Part shown: positions 40,413-46,113 of the stretch, one piece after another
How positions within the stretch are numbered: the first letter of the stretch is position 1
How the letters are laid out: each line of letters starts with the position of its first letter
NCBI RefSeq assembly: GCF_002506585.1
Contig: NZ_DAXW01000006.1
Location: 1 to 46,113, forward strand
Reading direction: 5' to 3'
DNA from: Methanoculleus sp. UBA430
Lineage (GTDB): Archaea; Halobacteriota; Methanomicrobia; Methanomicrobiales; Methanoculleaceae
DNA: 46,113 nt
Notes under the pieces: generated by a model
What the model saw: only the letters and a program-made list of their open reading frames with translations
What the model was told of the DNA's origin: nothing
Database searches by the model: none
Made by a program: the position numbers and the translations under genes

Positions 40413-40715
40413 TCACTCCGCGATGGGGATCTCCTTCGTCTCCTCAGCGACCGGCTGGACATAGGGGACGTCCACGGCCAGGAGGCCGTTTCGGAACGTT
40501 GCCTTCGCCGCGTTGGGATCGACGGGGCAACCGATCGCATAGGTCCCGACGTAGCGGACGTCGCCGCGGGAGGCGTCGATCGAGAAGCTCGTCTCCTGCA
40601 TCTTGAAGGTGATATCCTTCTTATCAACGCCGGGGAGTTCGATCTCGATGTGAAGGTTCTCTTCGTTCTCATCCGAGTAAGCACAGACATAGGGTGCGAC
40701 TCTTAACGCTGCCAT
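40413..40715 (-). CDS. Hsp20 / alpha-crystallin small heat-shock protein
   Basis: A 100-residue ATP-independent holdase consisting of little more than the alpha-crystallin domain: HIEIELPGVDKKDITFKM (strands 2-3), then DVRYVGTYAIGCPVD and the conserved FRNGLLAVDVPY near 74-85. The C-terminal IPIAE supplies the IxI motif for oligomer contacts; the N-terminal arm is very short, suggesting small oligomers. A strong Shine-Dalgarno GGAGGG lies just before the ATG and a TATA element (GTTAAATAG, minus strand, near 40763-40755) is about 45 bp upstream. Followed by a T-run. Its own transcript. Confidence 0.92.
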   Translation of the reverse strand: MAALRVAPYVCAYSDENEENLHIEIELPGVDKKDITFKMQETSFSIDASRGDVRYVGTYAIGCPVDPNAAKATFRNGLLAVDVPYVQPVAEETKEIPIAE

Positions 40716-40843
40716 CTCATACCCTCCTATTCGGCAACAGAGGAGTGAGTGTGCTATTTAACGTTTAGCATTGTTCGGCCTTCTCGCACCCGCGCTTCCG
40801 GGCGGCGGATCCCGGGCTGTGCAGCACGTGGACGGTAGAGGGA

Positions 40844-40852
40844 GGTTTTATC
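40844..40852 (+). promoter_or_regulatory. TATA box of the four-CxxC protein gene
   Basis: GGTTTTATC is centred about 27 bp from the ATG at 40875, predicting a leaderless transcript. Confidence 0.45.
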
Positions 40853-40874
40853 AGGAGGGCGTCAAGTATCATGC

Positions 40875-41270
40875 ATGAGCGAGCGGTTCATCTTCACCCG
40901 GCACCGCACCCGCTGCTACCACTGCGGCGAGGACGCCCCCCAGGTCATAAAAGCGGTCTCCACGCAGGCGCAGGTGATCTGCTCTGCATGTGGCGCGACC
41001 CGGATCTTCATCCCCCGGTTTGAGAACAGCAGGGCTTTCGGCATCTGCACGCCCCTCGGCCGGCACGACCTCTGGGAGATCGAGGCCGACGGGCGGTGCA
41101 AACATTGCGGGGTGACCGGCCTCCACGACCTCGCGATCGGGTCCGGCCACTTCACGACCCGGTGCCGCAACTGCGGCTACACGCACTTCTACCGGTTCAA
41201 CCTGGAATATATGGCGAAATGCCCTGTCGACGGAGCCGACGAGGTCAGCGCTCCTCGCGGACCATCGTGA
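40875..41270 (+). CDS. uncharacterised zinc-ribbon protein with four CxxC motifs
   Basis: I do not recognise a named function. The 131-residue protein has two zinc-ribbon units, each from two CxxC pairs: Cys14/17 with Cys36/39, and Cys75/78 with Cys97/100; Cys58 and Cys116 are extra. Each unit is followed by an aromatic strand (TRIFIPRFE and THFYRFNLEY), so it looks like an internal duplication. No membrane segment or catalytic motif. The last 26 bp overlap the 3' end of porD on the opposite strand. A nucleic-acid-binding or metal-storage role is possible but unproven. Confidence 0.8.
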   Translation: MSERFIFTRHRTRCYHCGEDAPQVIKAVSTQAQVICSACGATRIFIPRFENSRAFGICTPLGRHDLWEIEADGRCKHCGVTGLHDLAIGSGHFTTRCRNCGYTHFYRFNLEYMAKCPVDGADEVSAPRGPS

Positions 41271-41490
41271 TGGCCTGTTTTGGGCACTCGTTTGCGCAGA
41301 TGCCGCACCCCTTGCAGTAGTCAAGGTCAACGTTGAGCTCCTCGTCGATGACTCCATCCGGGCAGTACTGGGCGCAGAGCCCGCAGGCGTTGCACGCCTC
41401 CTTGTCGACTACGGGCCGGAACGTCCGCCAGGACCCTGTCTTTCCCGAAGAGGCCTCTCTTGGCCTGCTGAGCGCAAGTCTCTCTCTCAT
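41245..41490 (-). CDS. porD: pyruvate:ferredoxin oxidoreductase delta subunit (2[4Fe-4S])
   Basis: An 81-residue ferredoxin-like subunit relaying electrons from the catalytic subunits to ferredoxin. It has two complete CxxCxxCxxxC motifs: Cys33/36/39/43 and Cys59/62/65/69, each ligating a 4Fe-4S cluster. The N-terminal GSWRTFRPVVDKEAC segment is typical of PorD. Last gene of the operon; its ATG overlaps porG by 4 bp. Its 3' end overlaps the convergent zinc-ribbon gene by 26 bp, so the transcripts are antisense there. Confidence 0.94.
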   Translation of the reverse strand: MRERLALSRPREASSGKTGSWRTFRPVVDKEACNACGLCAQYCPDGVIDEELNVDLDYCKGCGICANECPKQAITMVREER

Positions 41491-42014
41491 ACCTTCAGCT
41501 CCTCGTACGCCGCCTCAGCGGCTTTCACGTTCCTCTCGTCGGAGAACATCTCCTGGATTGCCGCCCGCGCCGAAGGGAGGCTGACGACGCCCATCTTCGC
41601 GAGCGCCCCGATCACCGGGGTGTTCAGGATCGGGCTTCCGGCAACGACCAGGTTCGTTGCGAGCGCGATCCCGGTCAGGTCGACGTGACGGCAGATCCCG
41701 TTGCACCCGGAGATCGGGTGGGCGCTGTTTAAGAGGACCGTTCCATTCTTCTTCAAGCCCTGCAGGACATCCACCACGTCCATGATGCTCGCATCGAGGA
41801 CGATCACGAGGTCGGGCTCGTGGATCTGGCTGTAGATCTTGATCGGTTCGTCATCGATCCTGACGAACGAGACGACCGGCGCTCCACGCCGTTCCGCCCC
41901 GTAAAACGGACAGGCGGTTGCGTATTTGCCGTCCCTGAACGCCGCGAGGGCGAGGAGCTTTGCGGCGGTGACGCCGCCCTGCCCGCCCCGGGAGTGGATC
42001 CGTATCTCATACAT
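41487..42014 (-). CDS. porG: pyruvate:ferredoxin oxidoreductase gamma subunit
   Basis: A 175-residue subunit with the gamma-domain hallmark RIHSRGGQGGVTAAKLLA, followed by YGAERRGAPV and the DASIMDVVDVLQGLK segment. It contributes to CoA binding in the heterotetramer. The start overlaps porA by 8 bp and the stop overlaps porD by 4 bp, so all four subunits are translationally coupled. Confidence 0.95.
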   Translation of the reverse strand: MYEIRIHSRGGQGGVTAAKLLALAAFRDGKYATACPFYGAERRGAPVVSFVRIDDEPIKIYSQIHEPDLVIVLDASIMDVVDVLQGLKKNGTVLLNSAHPISGCNGICRHVDLTGIALATNLVVAGSPILNTPVIGALAKMGVVSLPSARAAIQEMFSDERNVKAAEAAYEELKV

Positions 42015-43119
42015 GCTCGCTCACCCCAAACCACATCTCTTCACCGGGACGCCGATCCCGGACAAACCCTGCGATATCGTTGTAGGTGACCTCCTGGCCG
42101 CCGAGCCCGGCGATCACGCTGTAGGGCTCGATGCCGGTCTTCGACCGGATCGCGTGGGCCACCACGCCCCCAAAGCCGAAGGAGTAGTCGCGGTCGATGA
42201 CGACGACCTCCCGGCCGGCAAGGTCGAGGTCCGGGAAGGGGCGGAACCAGCGCAGGCGCATGGACCCGGCCTTGATCCCCTCGTCGCGGAGGAGATCGAC
42301 GGCCACCTCGGCCTCTTTGCCGAGCGTTCCCATTGCGACGACGACGACATCGGCATCCTCGCACCGGTAGTCCTCCGTGGGACCGTATGAGCGGCCGAAC
42401 CGCTCCGCGAACTCGCGCTCCACATCGGCGATGACGCCCTTTGCGTCGCGCATCGAGCGCTCGATATCCCAGCGGAACTTGAAGTAGTCGTTTGAGAAGG
42501 TCATGGGGCCGTAGACGCAGGGGTTCTCCGTATCGACGGCGTGCGGGAGGTGGTAGGGAGGCAGGAAGTCGCCGATATCGACCGTCTCCAGCGCCTGCGT
42601 GATGTGGCTCAAGGAGAACCCGTCCAGGTTGACCATCACCGGGAGGAGGACCCGCTCGTCCTCGGCGATCTTAAACGCCATCAGGGTGGTGTCGTAAGCC
42701 TCCTGGACCGTGGCCACGAAGACCTGCAGCCAGCCCGTGTCGCGCTGGGAGAAGGCATCGGTGTGCTCCGCCCAGGTGTTCCAGCCGGGGCCGAGGGCGC
42801 GGTTGACGTTCGCCATCACGACCGGGAGACGCGCGCCCGCCGCCCAGTGGACCATCTCGTGCATGTAGAGGAGGCCGTGGGAACTCGTCGCCGTGAAGGT
42901 GCGCACGCCCCCGGCGCTCGCCCCGATGCAGGCGGCCATCGCCGAGTGTTCGCTCTCCACGGGGATATACCGGCTCTCAAGGTCGCCGTCGGTGACGTAC
43001 TCCGCGATCTGCTCCACGATCTCGGTCTGGGGGGTGATCGGGTATGCGGCGACGACGCCCGGCTTTGCGGCTTTCACCGCGGCCGCGACTGCCTTGTTGC
43101 CGGTCGCGATCGTCAGCAT
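42007..43119 (-). CDS. porA: pyruvate:ferredoxin oxidoreductase alpha subunit
   Basis: A 370-residue subunit that with PorB forms the thiamine-diphosphate active site. NKAVAAAVKAAKPGVVAAYP and ITPQTEIVE at the N-terminus identify the pyruvate-type alpha subunit, and VESEHSAMAACIGAS carries the conserved glutamate region that activates the cofactor. C-terminal GMSxRLRWFRPFP-like GSMRLRWFRPFP is typical. In hydrogenotrophic methanogens the complex runs as pyruvate synthase, fixing CO2 onto acetyl-CoA with reduced ferredoxin. Overlaps porB by 7 bp. Confidence 0.95.
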   Translation of the reverse strand: MLTIATGNKAVAAAVKAAKPGVVAAYPITPQTEIVEQIAEYVTDGDLESRYIPVESEHSAMAACIGASAGGVRTFTATSSHGLLYMHEMVHWAAGARLPVVMANVNRALGPGWNTWAEHTDAFSQRDTGWLQVFVATVQEAYDTTLMAFKIAEDERVLLPVMVNLDGFSLSHITQALETVDIGDFLPPYHLPHAVDTENPCVYGPMTFSNDYFKFRWDIERSMRDAKGVIADVEREFAERFGRSYGPTEDYRCEDADVVVVAMGTLGKEAEVAVDLLRDEGIKAGSMRLRWFRPFPDLDLAGREVVVIDRDYSFGFGGVVAHAIRSKTGIEPYSVIAGLGGQEVTYNDIAGFVRDRRPGEEMWFGVSEHV

Positions 43120-43994
43120 ACGCCGGCCTCCTCGCGGGAAAGACGCTGGATATTCTGTTCCACCTGCTGCCGCATCAGGTCGAGGATCTCAGGGTTCACG
43201 TTCTTGAACCGGCCCTGGCCACGGATGTAGTCCTCGAGCGGCGCGGGCTTCTTCATCGCGGTCTTCGACGGGCCGTTGATCGTGAGTTTCCCGAACTCGC
43301 GCTCGTAGAGGATCCAGGTCCCGGTCTTCACAGCCAGTTTCCCTATCTCGACCGTCTTCTCCGTGGGGTAGCGCCACCCCGGCGGGCACGGCGCGAGGAT
43401 GTGGATGAACTTGGGCCCCTCGATCGAGAGCGCCTTCTTCACCTTCTTGTAAAGGTCGAGGGGGTAGGCGCTGCAGGCGGTCGCCATGTAGGGCGGGTTG
43501 TGCGCCTCGACGATCCGGTCGAGGTCCTTCTTCGCCGTGGGCTTGCCGCCGGGCGTCGTGGTGGTGCGCGCGCCGAGCGGTGTCGCGCCCGACCGCTGCA
43601 TGCCGGTGTTGCCGTACGCCTCGTTGTCGTAGCAGATGTACAGGAAGTTGGTCCCACGCTCAAAAGCCCCGGAAAGCGACTGGATCCCGATATCGACCGT
43701 TCCGCCGTCGCCTGCGTAGACGATGACATTGGTCTTCTTCCCACGGGTGGAAAGAGCGTTGCTCATGCCGGAGGCGCAGGCAGCGGCTGCGGCAAATGCT
43801 ATGTTATAGACAGGCACGCCCATCGCCGTGCCGGGGTACGCCCCCTGGATAACGCTGGTGCAACAGGCAGGCACGACCAGAACGGTATCGGGGCCGGCCG
43901 CTTTCAGCACATAGCGCAGACAGAGGGAAGAGCTGCATCCCGCACACGCGGACGTGCACTTATAGAGATACTCCTCCTTTGGAATCGCGGACAA
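43113..43994 (-). CDS. porB: pyruvate:ferredoxin oxidoreductase beta subunit, TTG start
   Basis: A 293-residue subunit binding thiamine diphosphate and the proximal 4Fe-4S cluster. Cys17 and Cys20 (SACAGC), the VVPACC segment and Cys in ILAPCPPGW are the cluster region; GDGGTVDIGIQSL is the cofactor Mg motif; ICYDNEAYGNTGMQRSGATP marks the pyruvate-specific PorB. The start codon is TTG at 43994: no in-frame ATG or GTG is near, the N-terminus MSAIPKEEYLYKCTSAC matches the family, and a strong GGAG (about 44007-44002) is properly spaced. Gene order porB-A-G-D is the reverse of the common porG-D-A-B. Confidence 0.93.
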   Translation of the reverse strand: MSAIPKEEYLYKCTSACAGCSSSLCLRYVLKAAGPDTVLVVPACCTSVIQGAYPGTAMGVPVYNIAFAAAAACASGMSNALSTRGKKTNVIVYAGDGGTVDIGIQSLSGAFERGTNFLYICYDNEAYGNTGMQRSGATPLGARTTTTPGGKPTAKKDLDRIVEAHNPPYMATACSAYPLDLYKKVKKALSIEGPKFIHILAPCPPGWRYPTEKTVEIGKLAVKTGTWILYEREFGKLTINGPSKTAMKKPAPLEDYIRGQGRFKNVNPEILDLMRQQVEQNIQRLSREEAGVC

Positions 43995-44107
43995 ATGTTT
44001 ACACTCCTCTCCTCACTAATCTGTCACCATTTGTAATGAGAGTTTTGCGGTATCAACTTCCTGCATCCAGAGGAATTCTGGCAGAACGGGCGGTGACACG
44101 ATGTCGA

Positions 44108-44130
44108 AACGCGATATGCGCAAAAAATGA
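44108..44130 (-). terminator. possible terminator of the capA transcript
   Basis: About 50 bp after the capA stop the minus strand has a T6 run (near 44128-44123) after CACCTCA. No strong stem is visible. The gap 43995-44176 otherwise carries the porB ribosome binding site and no gene. Confidence 0.3.
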
Positions 44131-44176
44131 GGTGGGTCAGGGGCCCGGAACGTCCGCCGACCCCCCGCACCCCGTC

Positions 44177-45289
44177 TCAGTTCCCGGTTCCGCTCCCGGG
44201 CATGCGCCTCTGTGGCGCCGAGTCCGGCCGAAGCGCCCTGCGGGCCAGGCCGGCGAAGCACTTGAAGCAGAACGGGGTGAAGAACCAGACCATCATCTCG
44301 AGGATGGTAAGAGGGCCGTTGTGGCGTATCCGGTAGCGGTAACTCTCAATGTTCATCCTCATGTAGACCGGCGCGACCTCCTCGAACCACCGCCTCTCGG
44401 TGATCTCGCCCTCGGCGACCTCCCGCGAGATCTCGGCGAGGAAATTCTTGATATTCTCGCCTTCGAATCCCGTGGCGATGTGGGGGATGAAATTGTCGTC
44501 GACGAGGAGCGGGGTCACGCGGCACTCCCCGACGACGCCGTTCTTCTCGAGGTCGACCGCGAGGACGATCGCCTCTCGCGAGAGGTTGTGAGGCCAGCGG
44601 TGCTCGAACTGGAGCATCCCGAGCGAGTAGGCGATGAGCCCCCCGTGGTATCGCTCGATCGCCTGCATGGTATGGGGGTGGTGGCCGAGGATCAGGGTGG
44701 CCCCCGCGTCGATGAGCCGGTGCGCAAGGTCGACCTGGTCGGGCGACGGGTAGTATACCATCTCCGCCCCCCAGTGCAGCGAGACGGCGATGTGGTCGCA
44801 CCGGCCCGCGAGCGAGGCGATATCCCCGATGATCTCCTCCTCGACGAGCCGGTTGATCGAGACTTCGCGGGAGAGAACGAGTTTGCCGATCGTGTAGCCG
44901 GCAAACCCGACCCGGATGCCGTTCCGCTCAAGGATGACCGGTTCCTGCCGGCTCTCCGTCGCCGAGCCCCCGAGCGGGAGGATGCCCCGGCTCTCGAGGG
45001 AGTCGAGGGTGTTCCTGAACCCCTCGGCGCCGCGGTCGCCGGAGTGGTTGTTTGCAACGCTCAGGACGTCAAACCCGGCATCCACGAGGTACCGGGCCGC
45101 ATCGGGCGATATGGAGATGACGTGATGCTTCTCTGCCGGCTCCCCCGTCTCCGAGAGAGTCGTCTCCAGGTTCCCGAAGAGGATGTCCTTATCTCCGAGG
45201 AGATGCCGGACCTCCGCAAACGGGTCCCGGTTGCCCTCTGTCCGCAGCCAGATGTCGCCGGCTGCTATCAACCTGATTCCGTTCTCCAT
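44177..45289 (-). CDS. CapA family protein (PGA_cap metallophosphatase fold)
   Basis: A 370-residue protein of the CapA/PgsA family, which in bacilli helps make or export poly-gamma-glutamate capsules; archaeal roles are unproven. Metal-site motifs of the calcineurin-like fold are present: IAAGDIWL (8-15), FGNLETTLS, SVANNHSGDRG, SLHWGAEM and GHHPHTMQ. There is no signal peptide or N-terminal membrane anchor; a short hydrophobic stretch near 325-345 (TILEMMVWFFTPFCFKCF) may attach it to the membrane at the C-terminus. Its start lies 22 bp inside the upstream CapK-like gene, so the two are coupled. Confidence 0.88.
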   Translation of the reverse strand: MENGIRLIAAGDIWLRTEGNRDPFAEVRHLLGDKDILFGNLETTLSETGEPAEKHHVISISPDAARYLVDAGFDVLSVANNHSGDRGAEGFRNTLDSLESRGILPLGGSATESRQEPVILERNGIRVGFAGYTIGKLVLSREVSINRLVEEEIIGDIASLAGRCDHIAVSLHWGAEMVYYPSPDQVDLAHRLIDAGATLILGHHPHTMQAIERYHGGLIAYSLGMLQFEHRWPHNLSREAIVLAVDLEKNGVVGECRVTPLLVDDNFIPHIATGFEGENIKNFLAEISREVAEGEITERRWFEEVAPVYMRMNIESYRYRIRHNGPLTILEMMVWFFTPFCFKCFAGLARRALRPDSAPQRRMPGSGTGN

Positions 45290-46113
45290 TCTTTCTCATC
45301 CTCTGATATGCCCCACCGGTCCAGCGGTAGATCCTGTATCAGGAACTGATACTTCCCAAGCCGGGTGCGGGGGATCTTCGCGACGAAGCGGATGGTCACA
45401 TCCACGTCGCCCTCAAACTTCTCTCCGAGTTCCCGAAGGATCCACGCCGTGTCCTCTTCAGTATACCTGGGTCTTTTTACGATCCGCAGCAGGACCTCCC
45501 CTTCTCGCTTCTGGTAGAACTGGAACTGCGCGACGTTGTCAAAGACACCGGAGTGCATGTTCACCGCGGTCATCGGTATGAGCCGGCGGTCCTTCGTCAC
45601 GATGAACTCCTGGAGCCTTCCCTCCACCTTCTCGAGCAGTGGGTAGGCGCGGCCGCAGGAGCACGGCGCGTTCCCGAGGACGGCGGCGTCCATGGTCCGG
45701 TAGCGGATGAGCGGGCAGACGAAGTTCGTGAGGTTCGTCGTGACCACTTCGCCCGTCTCGCCCGGTCCCTCGACGGGCCGGCCGTCCCGCCCGATCAGTT
45801 CCACGATCCCGTACTCGGGGAAGACATGGTATCGGGTGCTCTCCTCGCACTCTCCGGCGAGCACCGTCTGCTCGGAGTTCCCGTACCAGGAGAAGACCCG
45901 GCACCCGAACGCCTCGCGGATGAGGTCTCGCTGCCAGGGGTAAAGGTTCTCGGACCCGCAGAGGACCGCCTTTACCGTGGGGAACGGCTCGATATCGTGC
46001 TCTTCCATGTAACGGGCCAGGATCGCGGCGATCGACGGGTACGCCTGGATGAACCGGGGTTTGAACCGCCGGATCCGGTCGATGTAGGCTGGCATGGTCT
46101 CCTCGGTCATGTG
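45268..46113 (-). CDS. CapK/PaaK-like adenylate-forming enzyme, 5' end cut by window edge
   Basis: About 282 C-terminal residues of an acyl-adenylate enzyme of the phenylacetate-CoA ligase/CapK (coenzyme F390 synthetase-like) family; the frame stays open past the right edge (His before the first Met), so the internal ATG at 46110 is not the start. Visible motifs: YPSIAAILARY, VKAVLCGSENL, WYGNSEQ (the Y-G-x-[ST]-E type A5 motif), the Zn-like CECE-C pair region CSCGRAYP, and the C-terminal RTRLGKYQFL with the catalytic lysine candidate. It probably activates a carboxylate. Coupled to CapA by a 22-bp overlap, hinting at a surface polymer or amide-bond pathway. Confidence 0.87.
   Translation of the reverse strand, partial: HMTEETMPAYIDRIRRFKPRFIQAYPSIAAILARYMEEHDIEPFPTVKAVLCGSENLYPWQRDLIREAFGCRVFSWYGNSEQTVLAGECEESTRYHVFPEYGIVELIGRDGRPVEGPGETGEVVTTNLTNFVCPLIRYRTMDAAVLGNAPCSCGRAYPLLEKVEGRLQEFIVTKDRRLIPMTAVNMHSGVFDNVAQFQFYQKREGEVLLRIVKRPRYTEEDTAWILRELGEKFEGDVDVTIRFVAKIPRTRLGKYQFLIQDLPLDRWGISEDEKEWRTESG

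Overview
The window looks like chromosome from a methanogenic archaeon, most likely order Methanomicrobiales and close to Methanoculleus (inferred from GC-rich coding DNA, gene content and protein style; no marker RNA is present). Archaeal signatures include the mevalonate enzymes, TiaS, a deoxyhypusine synthase, a group II chaperonin, archaeal RPA with its partner protein, CTP-dependent riboflavin kinase, pyruvate:ferredoxin oxidoreductase and ADP-forming acyl-CoA synthetase. TATA boxes about 26 bp upstream of start codons recur, so many first genes of operons appear to have leaderless mRNAs. I found no rRNA, tRNA, CRISPR array, intact insertion sequence or prophage.

Layout, left to right. 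1-8.9 kb: a DUF1015 gene cut by the left edge, a RimI-like acetyltransferase, HMG-CoA reductase divergent from a Trm5-like tRNA methyltransferase, then a minus-strand operon of HTH regulator, HMG-CoA synthase, acetoacetyl-CoA thiolase and DUF35 protein. Together these cover the first three steps of the mevalonate pathway for archaeal lipids. Divergent from the operon are riboflavin kinase (with an N-terminal winged helix) and ribB. 9.0-10.7 kb: a serine-recombinase-like protein lacking the catalytic serine, then a decayed serine hydrolase. 10.9-17.95 kb: RPA and its associated protein, a small redox-disulfide protein, a cobamide-salvage amidohydrolase (CbiZ) co-transcribed with a stand-alone class III ribonucleotide-reductase C-terminal module, pyrF with deoxyhypusine synthase, a 518-bp gene-poor gap, and tiaS.

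18-27 kb: an HTH regulator, the thermosome, and three tandem paralogous membrane sensor histidine kinases with no response regulator alongside. 26.8-33.5 kb: YwbE, lysyl-tRNA synthetase, a pair of hairpin-forming 36-nt repeats, a family 4 uracil-DNA glycosylase, a Nudix hydrolase, a DUF1622 membrane protein and a FecCD-type metal/cofactor ABC transporter whose permease carries a frameshift.

33.7-46.1 kb: fused ADP-forming acyl-CoA synthetase, an MBL-fold/rhodanese protein, an OsmC-like protein, a DUF255 thioredoxin-fold protein, Hsp20, an orphan four-CxxC protein, the porB-porA-porG-porD operon, CapA, and the C-terminal part of a CapK/PaaK-like adenylate-forming enzyme cut by the right edge.

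I did not find a single obvious new defence or mobile system. The best leads are the stand-alone glycyl-radical module beside CbiZ, the catalytically altered serine recombinase homologue, the regulator welded to the mevalonate operon, the operator-like palindromes at key promoters, and the structured non-coding stretch after trm5.
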